Part shown: positions 33,451 through 41,900 of the stretch, one piece after another
How positions within the stretch are numbered: the first letter of the stretch is position 1
Layout: each line of letters begins with the position of its first letter
Source of the DNA: an uncultured Brachyspira sp.
GTDB lineage: Bacteria; Spirochaetota; Brachyspiria; Brachyspirales; Brachyspiraceae
Length of the DNA: 42,778 nucleotides
Direction of reading: 5' to 3'
Assembly (NCBI RefSeq): GCF_949287625.1
Contig: NZ_CASEGO010000010.1
Location: forward strand, 1 to 42,778
Translations under genes and position numbers: made by a program
Notes under the pieces: model-generated
What the model was told of the DNA's origin: nothing
The model's input: the letters and a program-made list of their open reading frames with translations, nothing else
The model's database searches: none

Positions 33451-34023
33451 ATGAGTAGATTAGCAAACAAACCTATAGCGATACCTCAGGGCGTTGAAGT
33501 TAAAGTAGACGGACATAAAGTAATCGTAAAAGGTAAAAGAGGGGAGTTGACAAGAGAGTTTTTTGATTATATAATACTTGAACTTGAAAATAATTCTCTT
33601 TGGGTTAAACCTCCTAAGATTGAAAGTACTGACGAAAAAGCTATTAAAGAAAATAAAGCTAAATATTCTGCACAATTAGGTTTAGTGTGGAAACTTATTT
33701 CTAATATGATAGAAGGTGTAACTACTGGATATAAAAAAGTTCTTCAGTTAGAAGGTACAGGTTATCGTTCTAATGTACAAGGAGACACTATAACTTTACA
33801 ATTAGGTTTTTCTAGTGATGTTAAAATGAAAATACCTGAAGGTGTTAAAGTAACAGTAGAAAAAGACACAAAGATAGTTATCGAAGGTAATGATAAAGAA
33901 CAAGTAGGTGAGCTCGCTATGAATATCAAAAAGAGAAGACCTGTTGAACCTTATAAAGGTAAAGGTGTTAGATTTGAAGGCGAGCATGTGAAAATGAAAG
34001 AAAGTAAAAAAGCTGCTAAGTAA
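33451..34023 (+). CDS. rplF: 50S ribosomal protein L6
   Basis: 190 residues, somewhat above the usual 178, due to a charged segment near 55-72 ('KIESTDEKAIKENKAKY') and a Lys-rich tail. 'SRLANKPIAIPQGVEV', 'GYKKVLQLEGTGYRSNVQG' and 'RRPVEPYKGKGVRFEGE' are typical. Lies near the sarcin-ricin loop. Confidence 0.97.
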   Translation: MSRLANKPIAIPQGVEVKVDGHKVIVKGKRGELTREFFDYIILELENNSLWVKPPKIESTDEKAIKENKAKYSAQLGLVWKLISNMIEGVTTGYKKVLQLEGTGYRSNVQGDTITLQLGFSSDVKMKIPEGVKVTVEKDTKIVIEGNDKEQVGELAMNIKKRRPVEPYKGKGVRFEGEHVKMKESKKAAK

Positions 34024-34033
34024 GGGGTAAGCT

Positions 34034-34390
34034 ATGGGTTTAAGAGAAAAAATTAAAGCTCAACGTGAAAGAAGAAAAAGAAGTATACGTATAAAAATAG
34101 AAGGAAGCTCTGAGCGTCCTAGACTTACAGTTTATAAAAGTCTTAAATATGTATCTGCTCAAATAATAGATGATAGTAAAGGTGTTACTTTAGTATCAGC
34201 ATCTTCTCAGGAAAAAGATTTAAAAAGCGGTAAGAATGTTGATATAGCTAAAGAAATAGGAAAAATTTTAGCCGCTAGAGCAAAAGAAAAAAATATTAAT
34301 GAAGTTGTATTCGATAGAAACGGCTATATATATCATGGAAAAATAAAATCCTTGGCTGACGGTGCTCGTGAAGCAGGATTGAAATTTTAA
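34034..34390 (+). CDS. rplR: 50S ribosomal protein L18
   Basis: 118 residues. Partner of L5 on 5S rRNA. 'RERRKRSIRIKIEGSSERPR', 'SLKYVSAQIIDDSKGVTLVSA' and 'FDRNGYIYHGKIKSLADGARE' are family features. Eleven bases to the preferred rpsE start. Confidence 0.98.
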   Translation: MGLREKIKAQRERRKRSIRIKIEGSSERPRLTVYKSLKYVSAQIIDDSKGVTLVSASSQEKDLKSGKNVDIAKEIGKILAARAKEKNINEVVFDRNGYIYHGKIKSLADGAREAGLKF

Positions 34391-34401
34391 GGAGTATGAC
34401 C

Positions 34402-34920
34402 TTGGCACACGATATAAACAACAACGAAGAAAAAAGTATGTACGAAGAACGTCTTATAACTTTAAACAGAGTTGCTAAAGTTATGAAAGGCGGAAGACGT
34501 TTTAGATTTGCCGCTTTAATGGTTTTAGGTGATAAGAATGGTCATGTTGGTTTAGGTTATGGTAAAGCAAACGAAGTACCAGATGCTATTAGAAAAGCTA
34601 TAGAGCAAGCTAAGAAAAACATGATAGAAGTTAACTTAAAAGGTGAAACTATACCGCATAATACAGTAGGCGTATTTAGAAGCAGCAGAATTATTATGAA
34701 GCCAGCTTCTAAAGGTACCGGAGTAATTTCTGGCGGTCCTGCACGTGCTGTATTAGAATTAGCTGGTGTAAAAAATATTCTTTCTAAGTCTTTAGGTAAT
34801 AATAATTCAATGAACCTAGCTAAAGCTACTTTTGAAGGTTTGAAATCTTTGAAAACAGTAGAGCATATGGCTAATAAAAGAGGAATTAGTATAGACCAGA
34901 TTTATGGGAGGGCAGAATAA
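34402..34920 (+). CDS. rpsE: 30S ribosomal protein S5
   Basis: 172 residues from TTG 34402 (MAHDINNNEE). GGAG ends seven bases before this TTG; the in-frame ATG at 34396 is only one base away from it, so TTG is preferred. S5 helps unwind mRNA and keeps accuracy. 'LITLNRVAKVMKGGRRFRFAAL', 'GLGYGKANEVPDAIRKA' and 'GPARAVLELAGVKNILSKSLG' are typical. The stop overlaps rpmD. Confidence 0.95.
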   Translation: MAHDINNNEEKSMYEERLITLNRVAKVMKGGRRFRFAALMVLGDKNGHVGLGYGKANEVPDAIRKAIEQAKKNMIEVNLKGETIPHNTVGVFRSSRIIMKPASKGTGVISGGPARAVLELAGVKNILSKSLGNNNSMNLAKATFEGLKSLKTVEHMANKRGISIDQIYGRAE

Positions 34921-35099
34921 TGGCTAAAGTTGTAATAACATTAGTTAAATCTTCTATAGGCTATGAAAAGTCTCAAAGAGATACTGTTGTAGCTTTAGGT
35001 TTTAAAAAGGGTAAAAGAGTTGTAGAACATGAAGCAACTCCTCAAATAAATGGAATGATAAATAAAATATCACATCTTCTTAAAGTAGAGTATAAGTGA
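34920..35099 (+). CDS. rpmD: 50S ribosomal protein L30
   Basis: A 59-residue protein: 'MAKVVITLVKSSIGYEKSQ', then 'DTVVALGFKKGKRVVEHEAT', 'QINGMINKISHLLKVEYK'. The pattern (VTLVKS-x-IG, LGLRK-like, MI-x-K-x-x-HL) is that of L30. The ATG overlaps the rpsE stop, and its own end contains the binding site GAGG used by rplO. Confidence 0.96.
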   Translation: MAKVVITLVKSSIGYEKSQRDTVVALGFKKGKRVVEHEATPQINGMINKISHLLKVEYK

Positions 35100-35110
35100 G
35101 GTTCTTAACA

Positions 35111-35599
35111 ATGGCACAAGAAAATACAAAAATATTAAGAGCTCCTAAAGGTTCAAGTAAAAAACGTCATAGAGTAGGACGCGGTCAAGGTTCTGGTTGG
35201 GGCTGTACTGCAGGCAGAGGTGATAAAGGTGCTCAGTCTCGTGCTGGATACAGCAGAAGAGCTGGTTTTGAAGGCGGACAAATGCCTTTGCATAGAAGAA
35301 TCCCTAAAAGCGGATTTACTAATGCAGCTTTCAAAAAATGTGTGAATGTCATCAATGTTGGTGATTTAGATTCTATTGGTAATGAAATAAGCAGAGAAAC
35401 TTTACTAAAGTTAGGTTTCCTTTCATCTAAAAGAGATTACATCAAACTTCTTTCTATGGGTGAAGTTAAAAATGCTGTTACTATTACAGTTGATATGGCT
35501 AGTAAAAAAGCTATAGAAAAAATTGAGAAATCAGGCGGTAAAGTTATAATACATGAACGTAAAAAATATATTAGAAAAAAAGAAGATAAAAAATTTTAA
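35111..35599 (+). CDS. rplO: 50S ribosomal protein L15
   Basis: 162 residues from ATG 35111 (MAQENTKILRAPKGS). GAGG lies nine bases upstream, overlapping the rpmD stop; an in-frame GTG at 35096 inside rpmD is rejected. 'KRHRVGRGQGSGWGCTAGRG', 'GFEGGQMPLHRRIPKSGF' are standard. Late 50S assembly protein. Confidence 0.97.
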   Translation: MAQENTKILRAPKGSSKKRHRVGRGQGSGWGCTAGRGDKGAQSRAGYSRRAGFEGGQMPLHRRIPKSGFTNAAFKKCVNVINVGDLDSIGNEISRETLLKLGFLSSKRDYIKLLSMGEVKNAVTITVDMASKKAIEKIEKSGGKVIIHERKKYIRKKEDKKF

Positions 35600-35610
35600 G
35601 GTAAATAATA

Positions 35611-36951
35611 ATGTTGAAATCATTAGCTAATATATTTAAGGTACAGGAATTAAGAAGCAGAATATTATTTACTGTTATAGCTATTTTAGTTTATAGAATA
35701 GGAAGTCATATTCCTACACCTGGTATAGATCCTACAGCCCTTTTAGGCTTTTTATCCTCATCGCAAGGCGGTGCAGGACTTTTGACTATAATGGATTTAT
35801 TTTCAGGCGGTGCTTTATTTAGATTTTCTATATTGGCACTTGGTATAATGCCTTATATTTCTGCTTCTATTATAATGCAGCTTCTTGGGGTAGTAATACC
35901 TGCACTCGAAAGAATGCAGAAAGAAGGTGAAAGCGGTCGTAAAAAGATAAATCAGTATGTTAGATATTTAACACTTGTTCTTTGTATAGTACAATCTGCA
36001 GCTATGGCTAGTTGGATACAGAGCATAAATGAAGGTGCTATGATATTTATGAATCCGGGTATAGGATTTATATTATTAGTAGTTGTAACAGCTACAGCTG
36101 GTACCATGTTCTTAATGTGGCTAGGTGACCAAATTACAGAACGCGGCCTTGGTAACGGTATATCTGTTATAATTTTTGCTGGTATTGTTGCTCGTATTCC
36201 TGCTGGTGTTTACGATGTTATACAGAAAAGAGAAAGTGAATATTTAAACTCTTTAGTTATAGTTCTTTTCTTCATAATTTTCGCAATAGTTATATTCTGT
36301 GTAGTTTATGAAGAAAGCGGACAGAGAAGAATACCTGTTCAATATGCTAAACGTGTGGTTGGAAGAAAAGTATTCGGAGCTCAATCAACTCATATACCTT
36401 TCAAAATCAATCCATCTGGAGTTATACCTATAATATTCGCTTCTGCTTTAATGGCAATTCCAGCTCAGATAGCTAGTTTAACTAGAGGTGTTCAATGGAG
36501 ATGGCTTGATGCATTGCTTAGATTCTTCTCTTATGGAAGCTGGGCATATATCGTTCTCTATTGTCTTTTGGTTATAATGTTTGCCTATGTTTATACATCA
36601 GTGCAATTCAATCCAGATGATATAGCAGAGAATCTTAAAAAATCCGGCGGTTTTATACCTGGTTACAGACCTGGTACTCAAACAGCAGAATATCTTAAGA
36701 CAGTATTAAGCAGAATAACTATAGGCGGTTCAATATTCTTGGCAGCTATAGCAGTATTCCCAGACTTAATGTCTAAGATACCTATATTTGCTCCTTTCAG
36801 AGGTACAAATAATTCTCTTGTTTATTTGATGGGCGGAACATCAGTAATGATTAGTGTAAGTGTTGCCGTTGAGTTATTAAAGCAAATAGAATCCTATTTA
36901 CAAATGCATAACTATGATGGTATATTGAAGAAATCTAAGGTTAGAAGGTAA
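35611..36951 (+). CDS. secY: Preprotein translocase subunit SecY
   Basis: 446 residues, ten membrane segments. Central channel of the Sec system, with SecE and SecG. The N-terminus is 'FKVQELRSRILFTVIAILVYR', the plug region follows 'HIPTPGID', and 'ERMQKEGESGRKKINQYVRY' and 'QYAKRVVGRKVFG' are cytoplasmic loops that touch SecA and the ribosome. 'GFIPGYRPGTQTAEYL' is characteristic. It follows rplO as usual, but infA comes next after only five bases, with no adk or map. Confidence 0.98.
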   Translation: MLKSLANIFKVQELRSRILFTVIAILVYRIGSHIPTPGIDPTALLGFLSSSQGGAGLLTIMDLFSGGALFRFSILALGIMPYISASIIMQLLGVVIPALERMQKEGESGRKKINQYVRYLTLVLCIVQSAAMASWIQSINEGAMIFMNPGIGFILLVVVTATAGTMFLMWLGDQITERGLGNGISVIIFAGIVARIPAGVYDVIQKRESEYLNSLVIVLFFIIFAIVIFCVVYEESGQRRIPVQYAKRVVGRKVFGAQSTHIPFKINPSGVIPIIFASALMAIPAQIASLTRGVQWRWLDALLRFFSYGSWAYIVLYCLLVIMFAYVYTSVQFNPDDIAENLKKSGGFIPGYRPGTQTAEYLKTVLSRITIGGSIFLAAIAVFPDLMSKIPIFAPFRGTNNSLVYLMGGTSVMISVSVAVELLKQIESYLQMHNYDGILKKSKVRR

Positions 36952-36956
36952 ACAAT

Positions 36957-37175
36957 ATGGCTGATAGAGAAACTATAGAAGTAGAGGGTACAGTTGTAGA
37001 GCCTCTTCCAAATGCTACTTTTAGAGTAGAGCTAGAGAATGGTCATAAGATATTGGCTCATATATCAGGCAAGATGCGTATGAATTTTATCCGCATACTT
37101 CCAGGTGATAAAGTAACTATAGAAATGTCTCCCTATGATTTAACAAAGGGCAGAATAATTTATCGTTATAAGTAA
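36957..37175 (+). CDS. infA: Translation initiation factor IF-1
   Basis: 72 residues, the canonical length, an OB-fold protein that blocks the A-site during initiation. 'EVEGTVVEPLPNATFRVELE', 'NGHKILAHISGKMRMNFIRI' and 'VTIEMSPYDLTKGRIIYR' are diagnostic. Directly downstream of secY and upstream of rpmJ. Confidence 0.98.
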   Translation: MADRETIEVEGTVVEPLPNATFRVELENGHKILAHISGKMRMNFIRILPGDKVTIEMSPYDLTKGRIIYRYK

Positions 37176-37199
37176 TAAATTAATTGGAGATTAGTTACA

Positions 37200-37316
37200 A
37201 TGAAAGTAAAAAGTTCTATAAAAAAACGCTGTAATGACTGTCAGATAGTTAAAAGAAAAGGCGTAGTTAGAGTTATATGTAAGAAAAACCCAAGACATAA
37301 ACAAAAACAGAAGTAA
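37200..37316 (+). CDS. rpmJ: 50S ribosomal protein L36, zinc-binding type
   Basis: A 38-residue protein: 'MKVKSSIKKRCNDCQIVKRK' then 'GVVRVICKKNPRHKQKQK'. The Cys11-Cys14-Cys27-His33 pattern binds zinc (C+ form). TGGAG lies 13 bases before the ATG. Confidence 0.97.
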   Translation: MKVKSSIKKRCNDCQIVKRKGVVRVICKKNPRHKQKQK

Positions 37317-37338
37317 TTAATTTAAGGAGATAATTAAT

Positions 37339-37728
37339 ATGGCACGCTTAATGGGTGTTGAAATTAGAAACAATAAAAGAATAGAAATAGCCCTTACTGA
37401 TATATACGGTATAGGTCGCACTCTTGCTCATGTTATTTGTGATAAAGCTAATATAGATTATTCTATTAAAGCTAAAGACTTAACAGATGCACAAATTACA
37501 GCTTTAAGAGATGCTATAGAAGCCACTACTAAAGTAGAAGGTGATTTACGTACAGAGCTTTACAATAATATAAAGCGTTTAAAAGATATTCACTCATATC
37601 GTGGAATGCGTCATATTAAAAGGCTTCCAGTACATGGTCAGCGTACACGTACTAATTCGCGTAATGCTAGAGGCGGCGGAGCTAGAAAAGCTATTGCTGG
37701 TAAGAAAAAAGCACCAGGTAAAAAATAA
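37339..37728 (+). CDS. rpsM: 30S ribosomal protein S13
   Basis: 129 residues. Contacts P-site tRNA and the B1 bridges. 'MARLMGVEIRNNKRIEIAL', 'GIGRTLAHVIC' and 'SYRGMRHIKRLPVHGQRTRT' then 'NARGGGARKAIAGKKKAPGK' are typical. AAGGAGA upstream. Confidence 0.98.
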   Translation: MARLMGVEIRNNKRIEIALTDIYGIGRTLAHVICDKANIDYSIKAKDLTDAQITALRDAIEATTKVEGDLRTELYNNIKRLKDIHSYRGMRHIKRLPVHGQRTRTNSRNARGGGARKAIAGKKKAPGKK

Positions 37729-37744
37729 TTAATGGGGGAGAATA

Positions 37745-38155
37745 GTGGCTACTCAAAAAGGTAAAAAAACTCTAAAAGATAAAAAAATTAAAAAAGATAG
37801 AAAAGTTGAAGCTTTTGGTATAGTACATATAAAAGCTAGCTTTAATAATACAATAGTTACTATAACAGATAGAAATGGAGACACTCTATCTTGGGCTAGT
37901 GCAGGTTTAGACGGAGATTATAAAAGCAGTAAAAAATCTACTCCTTTCGCTGCACAGGTTGCTAGTGAAAAAGCATCTAAAAAAGCTTATGAAATGGGTG
38001 TTAGAGAAGTAGAAGTTTATGTTAAAGGTCCTGGAATGGGAAGAGAAAGCTCTATCAGAGCAGTTGAAGCTTCAGGTCTTAAAGTTAAACTTATTAAGGA
38101 CGTTACTCCAATGCCTCATAACGGCTGCCGTCCTAGAAAAAGAAGAAGAATATAA
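37745..38155 (+). CDS. rpsK: 30S ribosomal protein S11
   Basis: 136 residues from a GTG start (37745), GGGGGAG upstream. Lines the mRNA path on the platform. 'GIVHIKASFNNTIVTITDRNG', 'WASAGLDGDYKSSKKSTPFAA' and the end 'TPMPHNGCRPRKRRRI' (with the Asn-Gly subject to isoaspartate formation in other bacteria) identify it. Confidence 0.98.
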   Translation: MATQKGKKTLKDKKIKKDRKVEAFGIVHIKASFNNTIVTITDRNGDTLSWASAGLDGDYKSSKKSTPFAAQVASEKASKKAYEMGVREVEVYVKGPGMGRESSIRAVEASGLKVKLIKDVTPMPHNGCRPRKRRRI

Positions 38156-38193
38156 TATTTGTATTTAAGTTGTATTAATAGGAGATAAATAAT

Positions 38194-38820
38194 ATGGCAA
38201 GATATAGAGATGCTAGTTGTAGATTATGCCGCCGTGAAAAAATGAAACTTATGTTGAAAGGCGAAAGATGTCTTACTGCTAAATGTGCTATAACAAAAAA
38301 GAGAGAAGTACCAGGTCCTGTTAACCGTAAAATGAAACAGTTGTCAGAATATGGTATTCAGATGAGAGAAAAACAAAAAGTTAAACGTATTTACGGTGTT
38401 TTAGAAAAACAATTTAGAAATTATTATCATGAAGCTATACGTGTGGCTGGTGTATCTGGTGAAAACTTACTTAGATTATTAGAATTACGTTTGGACAATG
38501 TTGTTTACAGACTTGGTTTTGCTAAAAGCAGAAATCAGGCTAGACAATTTGTAGCTCATGGTTTTATATCAGTTAATGGTAAAAAAATGTCAATTCCTTC
38601 ATACAGTACAAAAGTTGGAGATAAAATCTCTTTTACTGAAAATGGCAATGCTGTAGGTGAAGTTAAAACTATAGCAGAAGGTTTAAAAAGTGAATATGTT
38701 CCAGCATGGTTAAGTTTGGATCTTTCTTCTAAAACAGGAGAAATAGTTACTTTGCCTATAAGAGATCATATAGAGTATCCTATCAATGAACAGCTCATCA
38801 TTGAGTACTATTCTAAGTAA
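38194..38820 (+). CDS. rpsD: 30S ribosomal protein S4, zinc-binding type
   Basis: 208 residues. Nucleates 30S assembly and in E. coli represses the alpha operon. Cys9, Cys12, Cys26 and Cys31 ('CRLC', 'CLTAKC') form the zinc knuckle of the C+ form. The S4 RNA-binding domain is 'LLELRLDNVVYRLGFAKSRN' followed by 'ARQFVAHGFISVNGK'. A 38-base gap follows rpsK, with AGGAGA. Confidence 0.98.
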   Translation: MARYRDASCRLCRREKMKLMLKGERCLTAKCAITKKREVPGPVNRKMKQLSEYGIQMREKQKVKRIYGVLEKQFRNYYHEAIRVAGVSGENLLRLLELRLDNVVYRLGFAKSRNQARQFVAHGFISVNGKKMSIPSYSTKVGDKISFTENGNAVGEVKTIAEGLKSEYVPAWLSLDLSSKTGEIVTLPIRDHIEYPINEQLIIEYYSK

Positions 38821-38850
38821 TGGAACTCTTTTATAAGGGGTATTATAAGA

Positions 38851-39825
38851 ATGGCATTAAAAGAAATATTAGAATCTATTAAACATCCTCATAGGGTTAC
38901 TTTTGAGAAGAAAGACTTAACTCCTACTTACGGCAAATTTATTGCTCAGCCTTTTGAAAGAGGATATGCGGTTACTGTTGGTAATGCTTTAAGAAGAGTA
39001 TTATTATCTTCTATACCTGGTTATGCTATCACTGCTATTAAAATAGATGGTGTCAGCAACGAATTTGAAAATGTACCCGGCATGAAAGAAGACACTATAG
39101 TGATGATTATGCATCTTAAAAATGTTGTAGTTTCGCTTCCAGATCGTTTGGAAACAAAAACTATTCATATGAAAAAAGAAGGTCCTTGTACTATTACTGC
39201 TGGCGATTTGGTGGCTAATGATAATGAGGCTCAGGTTCATAACCCTGATTACTATATTGCTACTATTGCAGAAGGTTATACCTTTGAAATGGATATTCAA
39301 ATAGAAGGCGGATACAGTTATGTGCCTGCAGAAATGAATATTGAATTGGTAGAAGATGTTAATGCTATAGCTATAGATGCTATATATTCACCTATTGTAA
39401 GCGTTAAATATAATGTTGACCCTATAAGAGTAGGGCAGCGTATAGATTACGGAAAACTTACTCTTGAAATAGAAACTAAAGGTAATATAGCTCCTGAAAA
39501 AGCTCTTTCACAAGCTGCTAAAATCTTAAGAGATAATTTAAAACATTTTATGGATCCTGAAGAGGCTAATGGCGATGATGAAAAAATAGAAGAAACCCCT
39601 AAAGATTCTGTACTTGATTCTCTTAAGGGAAAACATATTGAAGAAGTGGAATTCTCTGTTAGAACTGCTAATTTCCTGATGGCTTCCGATCTTAAAACTT
39701 TGGATAAGGTTGCTGTAAAATCTGAATCTGATTTGTTAAGACTTATGGGGTCTAATGAAATGATTATTGAAGAAATTAAAGAAAAACTTGCAGAGTATGG
39801 TGCTCATCTTGGTATGAGAGGTTAA
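38851..39825 (+). CDS. rpoA: RNA polymerase alpha subunit
   Basis: 324 residues. The NTD (1-235) has 'GYAVTVGNALRRVLLSSIPG' and 'DPIRVGQRIDYGKLTLEIET', the dimer and beta/beta' contacts. An acidic linker (about 233-250) leads to the CTD. There 'SVRTANFLMASDL' keeps the DNA-contact Arg and Asn (E. coli R265, N268). The second contact loop reads GSNEMIIEEIK where E. coli has NLGKKSLTEIK, so G296, K298 and S299 are replaced. UP-element and activator contacts may therefore differ. It lies between rpsD and rplQ as usual. Confidence 0.98.
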   Translation: MALKEILESIKHPHRVTFEKKDLTPTYGKFIAQPFERGYAVTVGNALRRVLLSSIPGYAITAIKIDGVSNEFENVPGMKEDTIVMIMHLKNVVVSLPDRLETKTIHMKKEGPCTITAGDLVANDNEAQVHNPDYYIATIAEGYTFEMDIQIEGGYSYVPAEMNIELVEDVNAIAIDAIYSPIVSVKYNVDPIRVGQRIDYGKLTLEIETKGNIAPEKALSQAAKILRDNLKHFMDPEEANGDDEKIEETPKDSVLDSLKGKHIEEVEFSVRTANFLMASDLKTLDKVAVKSESDLLRLMGSNEMIIEEIKEKLAEYGAHLGMRG

Positions 39826-39858
39826 TATAAAAGGTAATAAACTTTTAAGGATAGTAAA

Positions 39859-40245
39859 ATGAGACATAGAGTTACAGTAAAAAAATTTAATAGAACAAGT
39901 GCACATAAAAAAGCTATGCTTTCTAACATGCTTACTTCTTTATTGAAATATGAAAAAATAGAAACTACTAAAGAAAAAGGCAGAGCTATAAAGCAATTAG
40001 CTGATAAAATTATATATAAAGCTAAAGTTGATAATGTTCACAATAGAAGAATGGCTGCTAAGTATGTTAAAGATAGGACTATACTTACTAAACTTTTTAA
40101 AGATATAGCTCCTAGATATGCTGATAAAAACGGCGGTTATGTAAGAAAAATTTTGTCATATAAAAGATTCGGTGATGCTGCAGATATGTGTGTAGTGATG
40201 CTTTGCGAATCTGATAGCTCTTCTGTTAAAACTGAAAATAAATAA
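39859..40245 (+). CDS. rplQ: 50S ribosomal protein L17
   Basis: 128 residues. 'MRHRVTVKKFNRTSAHKKAM', 'LTSLLKYEKIETTKEKGRAI', 'GGYVRKILSYKRFGDAADMC' are the family pattern. Last gene of the alpha section and of the block. Followed by 139 bases with no clear intrinsic terminator except the palindrome before rho. Confidence 0.97.
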   Translation: MRHRVTVKKFNRTSAHKKAMLSNMLTSLLKYEKIETTKEKGRAIKQLADKIIYKAKVDNVHNRRMAAKYVKDRTILTKLFKDIAPRYADKNGGYVRKILSYKRFGDAADMCVVMLCESDSSSVKTENK

Positions 40246-40328
40246 ATTAATTAATTAAATAAAAATAAACAAATCGGTTTATAAATCTTAATATAAGCAA
40301 ATTTTATATAAATAATATCTATAGTTTT

Positions 40329-40352
40329 GTTATAGCGAATATTCGCTATAAC
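40329..40352. promoter_or_regulatory. Perfect 24-bp palindrome upstream of rho
   Basis: GTTATAGCGAAT is followed directly by its exact complement ATTCGCTATAAC. It ends 32 bases before the rho ATG. It could be a dimeric repressor site or, as RNA, a ten-pair hairpin with a four-base loop and only TTTA after it, thus a weak terminator for rplQ. Confidence 0.7.
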
Positions 40353-40384
40353 TTTACGTAGATGTTGTTTATGGAGGAATTATT

Positions 40385-41875
40385 ATGCCTTTCCAAAAAA
40401 AACGTGTAAAAGTATCTAATGAAAATGAAGAAATTGAAACTCCTGCTGTACAGCCTAAAAAAGTTGTTAGAAAAAAAGTTGTAAAACAGATTGAGGCTGC
40501 ACAAGATAATAATGATATCGTTTCAAAAGATGAACAAGCTCCTAATATTAATGAAAATTATGATAATAATGTAAGCGATGAAAAAGTGAATAAACCTGTT
40601 GATGATATTCATATTAGTAAATTAAGCTGTTTAACTTTTGAGGAACTTTTAGAATTTGCTGAAGGTTATGGTATAAAAAAAGACACTTCTAATAATATCA
40701 GACGTCAAGAACTTATGCAGGCTATAGTGAGAGCACAGCATGCTATGGAAGGTAAAATTATTGCTGAGGGTACTTTAGAGACTTTGCAGGACGGTTTTGG
40801 TTTTTTAAGGTCTCAAAATAGTAATTATTTAGTTGGTCCTGATGATATATATATTTCTCCCGCTCAAATTAGACTTTTCGGTCTCAGAACGGGTGATATA
40901 ATTACTGGTGAAGTAAGACCTCCTAAAGATAATGCTGGGGAAAAATTTTTTGCTTTGCTTAAAATTTTAACTGTTAATGGAGAAGAGCCTAATAATCTTT
41001 ATAAAAGACCGCATTTTGATAAATTAACTCCGATTTTTCCTAATGAACGTATAGACTTGGAATTCGCACCAAATAAAATATCTACACGTATTATTAATCT
41101 TGTCTCTCCTATAGGTAAAGGTCAAAGAGGGTTAATTGTAGCCCCTCCTAAAGCTGGTAAAACTATGATGCTTCAGGAGATTGCTAATGCTATATGCAGA
41201 AACTATCCAGACATTAAACTTTTTATACTTCTTATAGATGAGCGTCCTGAAGAAGTTACCGATATGAAAAGACAAGTTCCAGAAGCTGAGGTTATTGCAT
41301 CTACATTTGATGAAACTCCAGATAAACATTGTCAGGTTTCTGAAATGGTATTAGAAAAAGCTAAACGTTTAGTAGAAAATAAACATGATGTTGTTATAAT
41401 ACTTGATTCTATTACAAGACTTTCAAGAGCTTATAACTTAGTAGTACCAGCAAGCGGTAAGGTGTTAACAGGGGGAGTAGATTCTAATGCTCTTCATAAA
41501 CCAAAAAGATTCTTCGGTGCTGCCAGAAATATAGAAGAAGGCGGCTCTCTTACCATAATAGCTTCTGCTTTGGTTGATACTGGAAGTAAAATGGACGATT
41601 ATATATACGAAGAGTTCAAAGGTACTGGTAATATGGAGCTTCATTTGGACAGAAAACTTGCCAACAGAAGACTTTTCCCTGCTATTGATATAGATTCTTC
41701 TTCTACTAGAAGAGAGGATTTACTTCTTACTGAAGAAGAGAAAAATAAAATGTGGGCTTTAAGAAAGTACATGCAGTCTCAGGGTATAGATGAGGATCAA
41801 TTAATAGAAACTGTTATTGATAAAATGAATTCTACTAAAGATAATGCTGAGTTTTTGAAATTATTAAATTCATAA
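40385..41875 (+). CDS. rho: Transcription termination factor Rho
   Basis: 496 residues, a hexameric RNA helicase that ends transcription. Residues 1-75 are a low-complexity, charged/Asn-rich extension absent in E. coli Rho (419 aa). Then come the Rho N-terminal helical domain ('LSCLTFEELLEFAEGYGIK', 80-98), the cold-shock RNA site ('GTLETLQDGFGFLRS', 129-143), the P-loop 'APPKAGKT' (253-260), 'DERPEEVTDM' (285-294), 'DSITRLSRAYN' and the Q-loop 'LTGGVD'. TGGAGGA precedes the start. Bicyclomycin-contact regions appear normal. Confidence 0.98.
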   Translation: MPFQKKRVKVSNENEEIETPAVQPKKVVRKKVVKQIEAAQDNNDIVSKDEQAPNINENYDNNVSDEKVNKPVDDIHISKLSCLTFEELLEFAEGYGIKKDTSNNIRRQELMQAIVRAQHAMEGKIIAEGTLETLQDGFGFLRSQNSNYLVGPDDIYISPAQIRLFGLRTGDIITGEVRPPKDNAGEKFFALLKILTVNGEEPNNLYKRPHFDKLTPIFPNERIDLEFAPNKISTRIINLVSPIGKGQRGLIVAPPKAGKTMMLQEIANAICRNYPDIKLFILLIDERPEEVTDMKRQVPEAEVIASTFDETPDKHCQVSEMVLEKAKRLVENKHDVVIILDSITRLSRAYNLVVPASGKVLTGGVDSNALHKPKRFFGAARNIEEGGSLTIIASALVDTGSKMDDYIYEEFKGTGNMELHLDRKLANRRLFPAIDIDSSSTRREDLLLTEEEKNKMWALRKYMQSQGIDEDQLIETVIDKMNSTKDNAEFLKLLNS

Positions 41876-41900
41876 ATATTATTATTTTAGGATTCATTAT

